A stretch of 64,000 nt of DNA from Piper betle. Its lineage: Eukaryota; Streptophyta; Magnoliopsida; Piperales; Piperaceae. Below the pieces are notes generated by a model that was given only the letters and a program-made list of their open reading frames with translations, was not told where the DNA came from and made no database searches. This document shows, in pieces, positions 13,017 through 25,459 of this stretch. How positions within the stretch are numbered: the stretch's first letter is position 1; every line of letters starts with the position of its first letter. Location of the stretch: positions 1 through 64,000 of the forward strand of contig JAURVB010013271.1 of the NCBI GenBank assembly GCA_033002965.1, read 5' to 3'. A program made the translations under genes and the position numbers.

Positions 13017-15236
13017 TGTAAAACCCCAATTTTTGCTTAGGGTTTTACCCTATTTTAGTTTTGTCTAGTTTGGGCAATCTTAAGTCAGTTCGAGAGAGCT
13101 CAAGCCAAACTAGTTTTCAGATTATGAGTATGGGCCCATATGGCCATATAAACATGTTATAGTGATTGAGTATGCCCGACATGCAAATGATAAGATTATG
13201 AATTATCAATGTAGATTGAGGTAAATAGATCTGGTTGTATATGTTAGCAGGATTTTAGGCCATCTCATTTGTTTTCGGGCAACCCTAGCATCGTTCTCCA
13301 GCTGCGAGCACCGCCGCCCTCTGTCATGCCTGTTTGCTTGTTTGCGGTCCGCCTGCCCACAACCGCATCCGCCTACCCGTGTTCGTGTCCTTGTGATCGT
13401 GCCCGATTCGCTAGTCCAAGTTCGCCTGTCTTGTTCATGTCTGTTTAGCCAACCCAGCCCATTTTCTAGCCCAGGTAGGTTTAGCACTTTTGGTTTGGCC
13501 TGGTTCAGCTTGGTTTGGTTCGGTTCAGCCCGTTTTCATCTGTTCTTGCACTGTTTTCGATAATTCGAGAACTTCTATATTAGTTTAGATGTATATTCAC
13601 ATTGTTTTGCATTATTGTATATTATAATGATTTTTTTAATTTATTGTTTTATTTATTTATTTATTTATTTATTATTTATTTATTTGTATTCATATGTTTA
13701 TCATATATGATGAATGTTTACATGATTATTTGTTATTGTTAATATTATATTTATTTATTAATATTAGTCTTATTATGTTTATTAAATTGTAAATTTATTT
13801 ATTTATTTCATTGTATATTTATTTATCTATTTGTATATGTTATTATTTATTTATATTTAATTATGCATTCTTTTATTGTATAACTATGATATTATTATTA
13901 TTCATGTTAATGAATATTAACCATTTATTTATTTATTTATTTATTTATTGAATTATTATTTTATTATTTATTTATTTATGTGTTTACTAACACGAGTATA
14001 TATGATATTCACTCGTGTTTACCAGTATATTTATATAGTGTAATTATATTATTCTTTCATGATTATGGTAGTATTTATGTTCATGTAATTATTATTTACC
14101 TAATTATCTGTGTGCATATTTATTTGTTTATTCATTATTACTATGCCTTGATTTGCGTGCCAGATGTTTACTTATAGGTTTGTTAGCATTATTTTCTTTA
14201 TTAGGATGTATTGATGATATGAGCACATACCACAAGCATGCATCATATAAAGATGTTAGTATTTTACTAAGTAGTGGGTTTTGATGTAGGTTTCTGAATG
14301 TAGATGTGCTGATCCACTTGGAGCTTGGACCACATATCTGTAGGACTCTCCTTCTCTGGTTGGCTCATTCCGTGCAGAGTTTGATCATATTTTATACGTA
14401 GGACAGCATCGGCGGCGTTTTATTGCATCCCTCCGATGTCGGGCCATTAAGTTGTGCTTTCTACACTTGTTTAATAAAACTACAGGGTAGATATCCCTTG
14501 TTGGTTTTTGACCTAAAGCTCTAGAAATAAGAGAGTGAGCGGTATTATATGAGTACGCTCATTTTTATGGACTTCACGAATAAGAGAGTGAGTGGTATGG
14601 AGATATGTATGGATCGCACTAGTACTCCTTCAAACCATGAGGTAGTGTGGTGTATAATGGTACTATGTAATGGAGCACATTTTCGAAATTTGTGGCACTA
14701 ACTTAACTATTCCTTTTGCCACTCGAGTACCGTGGCGGGTGATATGGAAGATGTGAGGGTGTAAGCATTGTATATATGAATATGATTATGAGCCATGCGT
14801 GTGAGCCAACACTTGCTTAAGTATGTTTGCTTACCGCCCAATATGAGGCAATCTTGAAGTTTCATAAGTTTTCGTGGGTAATAGAATACCCATATGCCAG
14901 TTTGTATTAGTTATTTTTAGGACTAGTAACATTCGTTACTGACGGTTTTCATATAATATATAGAGGTATTACAAATCCTGAGTTGACTTTTGTGGAAGGA
15001 TAGAGAAATGCTACACACACTTGACCTTAGCGCATTTATTTCTTTTCTTACTTTTACCTATATTTGATGTGTTTTAATGCTTATTTAATAATTTCTTCCA
15101 TTCTCAAGACACCAAGAGGGTTGTTTCGATCTATGTAATCGATTGAGTTGTACCTACCAACAACTTTAAACATGACTTGACTCGATCGTAACATTTCTGA
15201 TATGGTTCTTAAGTGAACCGAAATTGGGGTGTTATA
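13017..15236 (+). mobile_element. 5' LTR of element B1
   Basis: Starts TGTAAAACCCCAATTTTTGC and ends GGGGTGTTATA, directly followed by a primer site. Compared with the 3' LTR at 19253, sequence corresponding to roughly 19500-20320 is missing after GCAGGATTTTAGGC (about 13258), so this LTR carries an internal deletion of about 0.8 kb. TTTA microsatellites lie at 13640-13690 and 13925-13980. The shared hairpin motif AGTAACATTCGTTACT is intact near 14925-14940. Confidence 0.85.
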
Positions 15237-15237
15237 A

Positions 15238-15253
15238 GTTAGTATCAGAGCTA
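15238..15253 (+). other. Primer-binding site of B1 (initiator Met tRNA type)
   Basis: TTAGTATCAGAGCTATG directly follows the 5' LTR. It differs by few bases from the consensus TGGTATCAGAGC primed by plant initiator methionine tRNA. This fixes the plus orientation of B1. Confidence 0.85.
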
Positions 15254-16329
15254 TGTCTTGGTCAATTTAGATGGAAGAGTTTTGTTTTGTGTGGAGCTGT
15301 ACTTAGCTAAGTTGACAGGTATTTCATTTGGTATTTTTTCAGTGTTTATAGAAATGATGAGATGGATATGAGATCATAATTTCAGTGGATGCCAGTATAA
15401 ATCTCACAAGATATCATGATAAGCTTAGAGACATGCCTTTTTTTGTGCTAGAAATTTGGACTATTAGAGTGTTCACATATTCAGTCAGCTAAAGTTGAGA
15501 AAAATAGTGACTAGGAGTATTTGGAGCATCGAGGACATTGCAACACTTGTCCATCTTTTGCATGTCACCACATCATTCATTCCTTGGGACATGGTGCAAA
15601 TTGTGGACAAAGTCATCAGAGATGACACTAGTAGGGAGCTTGAAGTATGGAGATACTTAGATAGTTTTGTTGCATATGAGCGTGGACCATCGAATGCTTT
15701 AAACAGATCCATTAGGCATAGTCTGCCTATAGTAGGGAACATAGACCTTCAGACAGATCCTTGTGGATGAAGGATGTGGTTATGATAGTGGAGCCGCTGA
15801 AGTACTTGGAGCACAAATGAAAATTTGGATAGATGACTTGAGATGGACCACTTCGAGGAGATAGCAATGGATGAAGATGAGTAGTGAGGTGTATCTATAG
15901 TCCCATGGACACTTCACCGCCTCCCCTCTTCCACTAATGTATGTCAGTCTTCATAGTGTTATTGGCCATTCTTCAATAGATAGAGGTATGAACACATTGA
16001 GAATGTCGAGATTACCTTCGACCATAGATTAAATGGTTGACCAGATGCCACTCGATCTGCCAGGGCTAGATCAGTGATGGCTATTGAGAACATGTCAGCG
16101 TTTATAGGAGCAATCACCCTACATTTCAGGAGATATGTATAGGCTCAACATTGGATCACCATTGTACGTGTCACCGCTATGATCCAAATACCCTCCAGAT
16201 CAGGCACACATTGTTGGATAGCCTAAGTCAAGTTGTAGAAATTACCTTTGATGAGTCAAACACATGGAGGAAGACATGCCAAAGATAATAATGGGTTCAT
16301 GACATACATGAAATGGATCTGACTTCAAC

Positions 16330-16520
16330 ATCTGGAGAGCACAACCGTCATCCGAGTAGCACAACCACCGTCTGAGTTGCACAACCACCATCCGAGTAGC
16401 ACAATTGCCATCCAAGTTGCACAACCACCATCTGAGTAGCACAACCGTCATCTGTAATGCACTACCACCAACTGAATGCACACTACTACCGTCTGTGATA
16501 TACAACCACCATCCATATAT
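16330..16520 (+). repeat. Minisatellite of about 20-bp units in B1
   Basis: About nine imperfect units of the form GCACAACCACCATCCGAGTA follow each other inside B1. A reversed counterpart with fewer clear units is at 30200-30375 in B2, so the array predates the separation of the two elements and has changed copy number. Confidence 0.8.
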
Positions 16521-18404
16521 TGCATTATTGCTGACCGAGTGAGTAGTTTTAGTGGAAGTAAGGGCCAAGTAGTTACCTCACCCTACAGGAGGACAACTGC
16601 TTGAGGATTTTCTTAGCTTTACATAGAGACCGTATGTCACAGCATTGAGAGCAGAGTTGGGTCAGAGATTGAAGACAAGATATAGCTATGGAAACATTAG
16701 TCGGACAGAGGAATGTTAGATGCACTAAGATAATTTTGAAGAGATGATACAAAATTGACTTCACTAGCCATCTTCCATACCAACGCCTTAACCTGACATC
16801 CTTAGGTTAGATGCGTATTGCAAAATAGTGTTAGTGACAGTCTTATAGGGATCATCAGACAGTGTGAGTGACTCTTGTAGGGATGTATACAGACAGAGTC
16901 CAAGAATAGGACAGTGTGACCTATGGATGAGATGGCTAATTTTTTAGTCAACATGACAACAGATGTATGAATTACAGATCATGAAGATGATCAGATACGT
17001 AATTTAACTCATTTGATTTTGGCCTAGCCAGAGAGAATATTTATCTCGTATTAGAATTTTCACATAGAGGTTTAGTGAGGGAGTGTCCATTAGGGAGATA
17101 GTGTTTTCCTTGTGCTTCGCCAACACGATTTGATCCTTACCTTGAGACATAAGATTGAGCCTTTGCCCCAAGTATAGGTGGTACCTTCATGGTATTATTT
17201 AAGACTTACAGTGTAGGTAGCCAATGACACACCCATCTTGAGGAGACAACTTCACCCAAGCTTGTGAGTGATGCAGACAAGGACTTTAATCAGACCAGAT
17301 CATGTTGACCAGATAAAGGGACATCAGTGTATGCTCATCTTAACTGGCGGCTTTGCTTGAGAGTTTACCACAACGGTAGTAGTCATGTGAGTCTAGATTA
17401 GTGCTACAAATTGGTAGGGATGGCAGGTCACACACCACTAAAGGGCGGACAAGACACGTGTCAAACCTCACTATGAGTCCCTATAGACTTGAGGAGAGAT
17501 AGTGGTTCTTTGGGTCATTTGGAAGTGCATGACTAGTACGATATCAAGAAACACATTCCTACTATTAGTTGATTGAACTAGAGCCACTTAGAAGTCGTCT
17601 CTTAGACTCGTCATTGATTGGTTATTCCATAGGCTAGCCACCTATGGTGGAGTCAAATCATGATGATCTTGGAGACATGTCCATGGTCCTACCTATATGT
17701 TTGAGCCATCCAGAATTGTATATGAGTTTTATTACCAGGATGACTTGTACGATTACCTTTACACCACCACAGATAGAGACATGATGTCAGACTATGTGAG
17801 GATGAGATACATCCCAGTTAGAGTCATAGAGTAGTGTAACCAGTTTTTCATGAGAGATTCATTCACTTGTCATATGACCAGAGATATTAGACAAAACCGA
17901 GCCTCTACCCGAGTATGTTCACACTCACCTTTCTAGATATGTCAGTCATATTATCTATTTTTTAGATGGTTGAGATGAACAGACATTGACTAGCGCACCT
18001 ACCATAGATTAGAAGCAGACTCCATAGTTCCATGCAAAGTATGTTTTCATACTCCTTGAGACACGTTGTACATATACAGGTGTTCTCGCCATCATTCTAT
18101 CATAGAGAGCCCTCTTCAATAGCAATTAGTGGTCATGTAGATAGTTACGAGACTCATAGCATGCAATAGAGTCATAACAGCTGTCCTTGATCCATTATGG
18201 AATAGAGTGAGATAATTGATGTAGGACTGAGTTAGCTAGGAACTGGTGAGCAGTGTTGTTTCTCTTCTAGGGACACCTAAGTGTTTGACATAGACTGGCA
18301 ATAGTGAGCCATATAGCTCATTTACATATTCCCTTATTTCGTACTAGAGTCCACCAGATACTAGTAGGACTCACAGGACACCCTAGTATTATTATAGGAC
18401 CTAG

Positions 18405-18820
18405 ATTAGAGTGCCCTGAGGGTACACGTAGTTGACTTGTCACATTGATGAAGATCAGGGAGACATGGGTAGATGATAGGCCGCATACATTGCATCGATA
18501 TAGTTTTTCCTGATGTAGTTCAGACTAGTACCCTGCAGTACTCTAGAGTTACTGCTCAACTACCCAGTAGGCCCTTAGGGGTGAGCTTAGATTTTTCCCA
18601 TCGAGGTCCTACATTAGAGTGCCCTGAGGGTGCACGTAGTTGACCTATCACATTAATGAAGATCAGGGAGACATGGGTAGATGATATGCCGCATACATCG
18701 CACTGATATTGTTTTTCCATATGTAGTTTAGACTAGTACCCTACAGTACTCTAGAGTACCTGCTCGACTACCTAGTAGGCCCTTAGAGGCGAGCTTAGGT
18801 TTTTCCCTATGAGGTCATTG
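18405..18820 (+). repeat. 208-bp tandem duplication in B1
   Basis: Units at 18405-18612 and 18613-18820 both start ATTAGAGTGCCCTGAGGGT and share GATCAGGGAGACATGGGTAG and CTACCCAGTAGGCCCTTAG-type blocks. B2 shows only one clear equivalent, near 24250-24450, suggesting the duplication arose in B1. Confidence 0.8.
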
Positions 18821-18859
18821 CATTTCAGTCTCCATAGTTTGCAATGACCCTAGGAGTTA

Positions 18860-19050
18860 GTCCAGCAAGATGGCTCGAGCATGCACGGTCAATCCAGCAA
18901 GACAATTCAAGCATGCATGGTCAGTTCAGGGAGACGATTCGAGCATGCATGGTTAGTCTAGTGAGACGATTTGAGCATGTATGGTCAATACAGACAGATG
19001 ATTCTAGCATATATGGCATGTTTTATTAGATGATTCGAGCACATGTAGTT
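18860..19050 (+). repeat. Minisatellite of about 33-bp units near the B1 3' end
   Basis: Five to six imperfect units carry the core GACGATTCGAGCATGCATGG. The reversed B2 counterpart near 24110-24245 has about three recognisable units. A 61-codon open frame through the array is a by-product of the repeat. Confidence 0.75.
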
Positions 19051-19237
19051 TGTCTAGCCAAATTAGTAAGGAGCTAGTGAGCATTGTCAGCATTCAAAGA
19101 TCTAGATTCAAGTTGGTACGTTTACACCATGTGCAGCTAGCTTTCGAGGGAGAGCTACCACTTTGTCAGCAAGATGGCATCTTCAGTTGAGTCATTCGAT
19201 CGCAATTGATGTAAGAAATTCTAAGGATGGAATTCTT

Positions 19238-19252
19238 ATAAGGAGGAGAGGT
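19238..19252 (+). other. Polypurine tract of B1
   Basis: ATAAGGAGGAGAGGT directly precedes the 3' LTR start TGTAAAATCCC. The same tract occurs reversed at 23929-23941 in B2. It marks the second-strand priming site. Confidence 0.85.
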
Positions 19253-20709
19253 TGTAAAATCCCAGTTTCGGCTTAGGGTTTTACCCTATTTTAGTTTAGT
19301 TTAGTTTAGGCAATCTTGAGTCAGTTCGAGCGAGCTCAAGCCAAAGTAGTTTTTAGATTATGAGCATGAGCCCAGACGGCCATATGAGCATGTTATAGTG
19401 GCTAAGTATGCCCGACATGCAGATGATAAGATCATGAGTTATCAGTGTACATTGAGGTATACAAATTTGATTGTATATGTTAGCCAGGATTTTAGGACTA
19501 GATCTAGGCTATTGCAACATTTAGTATCTATTTGGGATTTTTTTGGGTATCTCATTTCATGCATCATAGGGATTTCAGACCATCGGATTGTGCCCCGTGG
19601 GCCCAGCTCGATTGCGTTTAGTGTTTTGAGGCTCATTTACCTTTCCTGCCTAGAATCCCTCTTATAGAGTCATTTTTAAGACTTAAGTCAGTTTTGACTT
19701 TGGACGGTCTTGATCCGTGCTTTCCATCCATAAGTATATTGTATATACCCATAGGTGGAACCTACTAGGCCACTGAGTTGTTAGATGCTCAGATCGTGCC
19801 ACATGGCAAAATCTGAGCCATCCACTAAACCCTAGCTTCCCATATACATTTTGAGGTTTTCTCCCGTTTTGAGTGTTTTCCACCTTTACTAGCACCGCCA
19901 CTTCGGCTCACCACCGATGAGACCTCAGCCCTCCTTCAGCCACCCATTCGGTATAGCCGTGACCGTCTCACAGCCATCTTTCCATTCGTACCACTCATGA
20001 TCTCTGGAGCCACCACAATCATCGTCGGCAACCGAGTTTTCTATCACTATTCATCACCGCCGCCACCAACGTTTGCGCCATTTTTCGGTGCCAGCAAGCC
20101 ACCACCAGCCAATCCGACCACCCCGATAGCTTCCCCTCGCCGAGATCTACAGATTAGGATCAACATCGTCCACTGCCGCAACCATGATCACTGCCAGCGA
20201 CATCGCCACACACGGTGGCGATGCCACCCCTTTCCAACCATTTTTCGGCTGACCAGTGGCCATACTCCACCGGTCATCTCCCCAATCACATTCCTTGTCC
20301 TGCCCCCTGTCGATCCCGACTAGTGGCAACCCTAGCCACGCCACCGTCGGCACTCTCCAGCGACAGGCACCACTGCCCTCTGTCCTGCCCATTTGCCCGT
20401 TCACCCAATTCTCGGTCTGTCTGCCCGTGACTACAGACACCTGCCCGTCCTATCATGCCCGCTCAGCCAACCCAGCCCATTTTCTAGCCCAGGTTGGTTC
20501 AGCTTGGTTCGGTCCAGTTAAGCCCATTTTCATCCATTCTTTCACCATTTTCGATAATTTGAGAACTTCTATATTAGTTTAGATGCATATTCATTCACAT
20601 TGTTTAACATGATTGGATGTTTTGATGATTTTTCTTTATTTATTATTTTATTTAATTATTTAATTATTTATTTATTAATTTTTTTTATTTGTATTTATAT
20701 GTTTATCAT
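19253..20709 (+). mobile_element. 3' LTR of B1, truncated
   Basis: Starts TGTAAAATCCCAGTTTCGG after the polypurine tract. It matches the start of the 5' LTR and contains the region deleted there. It breaks off at 20709 against a D-family element and does not resume on the far side, where a minus-strand B LTR begins instead. The distal part, including the hairpin motif and terminus, is therefore missing. Confidence 0.8.
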
Positions 20710-21956
20710 TGTTCGAATAATTTCAATAACGTGAAAGTATACACGGTCGAAACAAATAATATAATGATAAATTTGAATATTGTCCCACAGAGAGATGAAT
20801 TTCCTCAAATTAATTAACAAAAATTAAATTCAAAATAAAACAGAAACAATCGACTACAATAAATCTAAATAATAACTTTAAATTAAAGAAAGAGTTATAA
20901 TAATAAAATTTGTTATAGAGTCGAATTACCCTTAACATGAATTTAATCTTCATCACATCTTACTCTTATCTTCTATGACCGCAGATTGTCGATCTAGGAT
21001 AATTATATGACATGGTGGCTCCCGCTCCTTCATGCTTCTATTATTTTGCTTTAATTCTACTTTTCAACCATAATTAATTAATAAACAAAATAATGCATTA
21101 CGATTTACCATACAATCGCATACGGTGTTGTGTATCTTCTAACCACAACGACAAACAAGTCAAAAGACTCGTCGTATGATGAATTATCAATGACTAATCT
21201 AATAGATTTCTCCTGAAATCTAATTAAACCTTATAATCTAAGAAATAGGCGATCAATCTATTCTTAGCATTTAGAACATGATAATTCAAATAATCCGATT
21301 GAATAAAAGAGTAAAAGCTTGAAACGAATTCAATTAAATCATGTTAAGTTCTACTCTTCTTTAGAACGAAATAAAAGACTACTCCATAATAAAAATAGAA
21401 AAAAATATAAAAAGAAACTATTTCTCATTATGAAAAGAAAAGAGCTACAAAACTTAAAACTACTTCTAAGCCAAAAGTTGAGATATATCAAACAATAAAT
21501 GACCTTCCCTTTATATAGAAGATGACATACAAGACTTCGAGGAGGGATTCCACAACTCGATGTGGTCTAATTGATTATGATGTCTGATTAAGTTTCCCAC
21601 ACCCCGACAATGGTGCCAAAGCTACGTATAGCCATCCTCATCGAGCTTTGCCAACACTAAAAATTGTAGCTATCAATGAGTGGGTCCAATGCTCTAACCA
21701 ACAAATCCTAAGTTTAATTTGTTTCATCTTTTTCGGCATTAAAACTCCAAAATTAAGCATATCTCATAAAATATTAATTAACTAGAATATAACGAGAAAT
21801 ATCACCTAATTAATAATGCTATTACCCGGGCAGTACAAAACAACATTAAAAATATAGGTAAATATTATATACTTTTAAATACTTAACACACCCCCAAACT
21901 TAAACTTTTGCACAACCTAAGCAAAATATCATAACCAAAAAATTTTACTACACAAA
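20710..21956 (-). mobile_element. Truncated D-family element (D1): LTR plus 3' internal stub
   Basis: 20710-21888 is an LTR of about 1.18 kb. On the minus strand it runs from TGTTAAGTATTTAAAAG to TTATTCGAACA and matches D2 and D3. At 21889-21903 the reverse complement reads TTTAAGTTTGGGGGTG, a polypurine tract of the kind seen in Athila/Tat-like Ty3/gypsy elements. A short internal stub remains up to about 21956, where a reversed B LTR takes over. Because the element is cut off there, no target duplication can be paired. Confidence 0.75.
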
Positions 21957-23928
21957 ACCCATCTATGGCAAGCTCGAACTCTGAAACATACATTGGAACC
22001 CACACTATGTAAAATACTAACATCTACATATAATGCATGTTTGTGGTGTGTGCTCACATCATTAGTAGATCCTAATAAAGAAAGCAGTGCTAACAAGCCT
22101 ACAACTAAATGCATGGCATGTAAATGGAGACATAATAATAAAAATAATAATAATTAAATAAATAAACAAATAAATGTACTCATAAGTAATTAAGTAAATA
22201 ATAAATAAATGAATATACATTATACTCTAATAATGTAATAATAATATAATTATACTATATAAATATACGGTCAAAAACGAGTAAATATCATATATACTCG
22301 TCTTAGTAAACATATAAATAATAAAATAAACAAACAAACAATTAATTAAATAAAATAAGATAAACATGAACAAAAATAATATCTATGAATAAATACATTA
22401 TCAGTAACAATAATTAGTCACATAATTATTCATCATAGTCAACAAATATATAAATAACAAGAAATGTATAATCATGAATAAATAAATAAAATAGTTAATA
22501 AATAAATAAAAAATATTCATAACATCCAAAAATGCTAAATAATGTGAATATACATCTAAACTAATATAGGGGCCCTAGAATTACCAAAAACGATCGAGAA
22601 AGGGCCAAAAACGGGTTGAACTAGACTGAACTAAGCTGAACCAGACCGAATCGAATGGGCTGAACCAACTCGGTATGGGTTAACTGGAAAATGGGCTAGG
22701 TTGGCTGACTGAACCTAAAATGGACGTGCAGACTCAGACATTGGTAGGCGGGCTGGTGAATAGGATCGGTAGGTGGACGTGGTCACAGGTAGGCAGACCG
22801 CGAACCAGGGAAATAAGCCGAATGGGGCGGCCGGTGCCTGTCTCCAGAAAAGGCCAATGGTGGCGCAGCTGGGCTCTTCACCGGTTGGGATGGTGGTGAC
22901 GATTGGCAAAGTCCGGACACCAGCTGGCTAGAAAATAGATGGAAAGATGGTAGTATTGCCGCAGTGGGCTGGGACATCACCGGTGACGATCACGGCCGCG
23001 ACGGTGGTGGTGAGTGGTCTTAAAATGAAGATCATGGCAAGGGAAGCTACCAAGGTGGTCGGCTTCACTATAGGACACTTGCTGGCACCGAAAAACAACC
23101 TAAACAGGTGGCAGCGCTGGCAAAAATCGAAACCAAAAATGTCATCGCCAATGGTGACAACAGCAGTGCCGGTGGCGGTCGTGGGTACAGACAGATAGCC
23201 AGCAGTGCGGTCATCACGGTCGTACCGATATGGTGGCCGGGGGCAAGGCGGAGACTTGCTGGCGGGGAGCTGAAGTGGCGGCGGCACTAGGGGTGTAACT
23301 CTAAAAATGTCGGAGAAAACCTCTGAAAATCAATATATAAAGCTAGGGTTGAGTGGACAGCTCAGATTTTGGCACGTGGCGCTATCCGAGTGTTCGACAA
23401 CTCAGTGGCCTAGTGGGGTCCACCTATGGGTATATGCAATATACATATGGATGGAAAGCTCGGATCAAGACCCTTTAAAGCCAATACTGAGTCAAATCCT
23501 AAAAGTGACTCTATAGGTGGGAATCTATGCAAGAAGAGCCCCTCAACACAATCGAGCTGGGCCCACGAGGGCACAATGTGATGGTTTAAAATCCTTATGA
23601 TGCATGCAATGAGATACCCTAAAAATGCCAAATGGATACTAAATGCTGCAACGGCTTATATCTAGGCCTAAAATCCTGGCTAACTCAAAAAATCATATGT
23701 ATACCTCGTGTATACACTGATAACTCATTCTCTACAGTATCATAACTAAAACTATCATATGCATGTCGAACATACTCAGCCTCCATAATTATCATATGGT
23801 GATTTGGGGCTCATACTCATATTCTTAAAATTGTTATGGCTCGAGCTTGCTTGAACCGACTCGAGACTGGCATGAATAGGTAAAAACTCAAATCAGGTAA
23901 AACCCTTACCCAAAAATGGGGTGTTACA
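21957..23928 (-). mobile_element. 3' LTR of element B2, truncated
   Basis: On the minus strand it begins TGTAACACCCCATTTTTGGG right after the polypurine tract at 23929-23941. It runs to about 21957, where it is joined to the D1 stub. It parallels 31473-35341 in content: TTTA-rich stretch 22130-22520, a CpG-rich piece at 22840-23290, then the terminal part. Short open frames in the CpG-rich part (for example 22928-23287) have no recognisable domain. Confidence 0.8.
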
Positions 23929-24469
23929 ACCTCTCCTTATAAAAATTCGGTCTTCGAAAATTTTCACATCAACTGCGATTAGAGGATTCAATTAAAGATG
24001 TCATCTCGTTGGCAAATTGGTGCTTTCCTTCAAAAGCTAGCTACACACGACCCAATGGACCAACATGAAGCTAAAACTCTAAACATTGACAAAGTTGCCT
24101 AGCTCGTTAATAATCTAGCTAGACAAACTGCACATCATCAATTCATTTGGCAAAACATACCATACATCTAACTGGACTGACCATACATGTTAGAATCATA
24201 TGGCTAACTAACAATACATGCTAGAATCATCTAACTGGGCTAGTTCCTAGGGTCACTGTAAACTATGGGGAAAAACCTAAGCTTACCCCTAAGGGTCTAC
24301 TAGGGTATAACAGAATACTAGTGTGAACTACATCAGGAAAAACTATATCGATGCGAGGTATGCGGCCTAACATCTACCCATGTCTCCCTAATCCTCATCA
24401 ACGCTATAGGTCAATACGTGTACCCTCAGGGCACTCTGTTCTAGATCCTACGGCTATACTAAGGTGCCC

Positions 24470-25379
24470 TGTGAGATCCCTCAACTTAGTCCCACATCTA
24501 ATACCTACTGGGAGAAGATCCTGTTTATAAGTGGGAATGGACTAGAGATCTTTAACTTCCGGGGTACCCATTTTAAAGAGATGACTTGGCCCATTACGTT
24601 GCACTTTGGGCTGGGTCATTACAAATGGTATCAGAGCCAACCTGGTTCCGTGTTAGATGGTGGGATGGACAAGGGACGTTGGCTAGGCTGCTGGTCACGG
24701 GCCAAAAAAGGTCGTGGGTTGGGGTTAGCAACGGGCCAAGACTAGAAATGTTGGCTAGGCTGCCGGTCACGGGCCAGAAAGGACGTGGGTTGGGGCTAGC
24801 AACGGGCCAAGAATAGGCATTTTGGGGACGAAATTTCCTAAGGTGGGTGGATTGTGAGATCCCTCAACTTAGTCCCACATCTAATACCTAGATCCTGTTT
24901 ATAAGTGGGAATGGACTATAGATCTTTAACTTCCGGGGTACCCATTTCAAAGAAATGACTTGGCCCATTACGTTGCACTTTGGGCTGGGTCGTTACAAAT
25001 GGTATCAGAGCCACCCTGGTTCCGTGTTAGATGGTGGGATGGACTAGGGACGTTGGCTAGGCTGCCGGTCACGGGCCAAAAAGGTCGTGGGCTGGGGTTA
25101 GCAATGGGCCAACACTAGAAACTTTGGCTAGGCTGCCAGTCACAGGCCAGAAAGGACGTGGATTGGGGCTAGCAACAGGCCAAGAATAGGCATTTCGGGG
25201 ACGAAATTCCCTAAGGTGGGTGGATTGTGAGATCCCTCAACTTAGTCCCACATTTAATACCTACTGGGAGAAGATCCTGTTTATAAGTGGGAATGGACTA
25301 GAGATCTTTAACTTCCGGGGTACCCATTTTAAAGAGATGACTTAGCCCATTACGTTGCACTTTGGGCTAGGTCGTTACA
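24470..25379 (+). mobile_element. TRIM retrotransposon with three LTRs in tandem
   Basis: The LTRs are 24470-24623 (154 bp), 24853-24997 (145 bp, lacking about 9 bp after AATACCTA) and 25226-25379 (154 bp). Each starts TGTGAGATCCCTCAAC and ends in GTTACA or ATTACA. The first two are followed by AATGGTATCAGAGCC, an initiator-Met primer site. Each short internal segment (about 229 bp) contains CTAGGCTGCCGGTCACGGGCC-like direct repeats and ends in a purine tract, AAGGTGGGTGGAT. TGCCC flanks the whole array at 24465-24469 and 25380-25384. It has no coding capacity, so autonomous elements must supply its proteins. The arrangement LTR-internal-LTR-internal-LTR is unusual but known for TRIMs. Confidence 0.93.
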
Positions 25380-25459
25380 TGCCCTGCGAGTTCTGCTAGC
25401 ATATGGTGAACTCTAGTACCAAATAAAGGTATATGTTAATGAACTGTATGCTCACTATC

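Larger units (their letters stand above)
15237..19252 (+). mobile_element. Internal region of element B1, no recognisable gag-pol
   Basis: About 4.0 kb lies between primer site and polypurine tract. I found none of the usual landmarks: no reverse transcriptase catalytic motif, no integrase zinc motif, no gag zinc knuckle. The longest open frame (15495-15770, 91 codons) matches nothing I recognise. Instead the region is dominated by tandem repeats: about 20-bp units at 16330-16520, a 208-bp duplication at 18405-18820 and about 33-bp units at 18860-19050. The same layout appears reversed in B2. Either the family is a LARD-like non-autonomous element, or both copies are too decayed to read. Confidence 0.75.

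Noticed and set aside
16330..16520. Regular short repeats that could suggest a CRISPR array
   Set aside because: Units are contiguous and imperfect with no spacers, and they lie inside a plant retrotransposon. This is a minisatellite.
20147..20582. Pro/Ser-rich frames on both strands
   Set aside because: They lie in the 3' LTR of B1 and recur in decayed form in the other B LTRs without frame conservation.
24626..24638. TGGTATCAGAGCC as part of a tRNA gene
   Set aside because: Only the short primer-complementary piece is present, directly after an LTR. No tRNA body or internal promoter boxes are seen.
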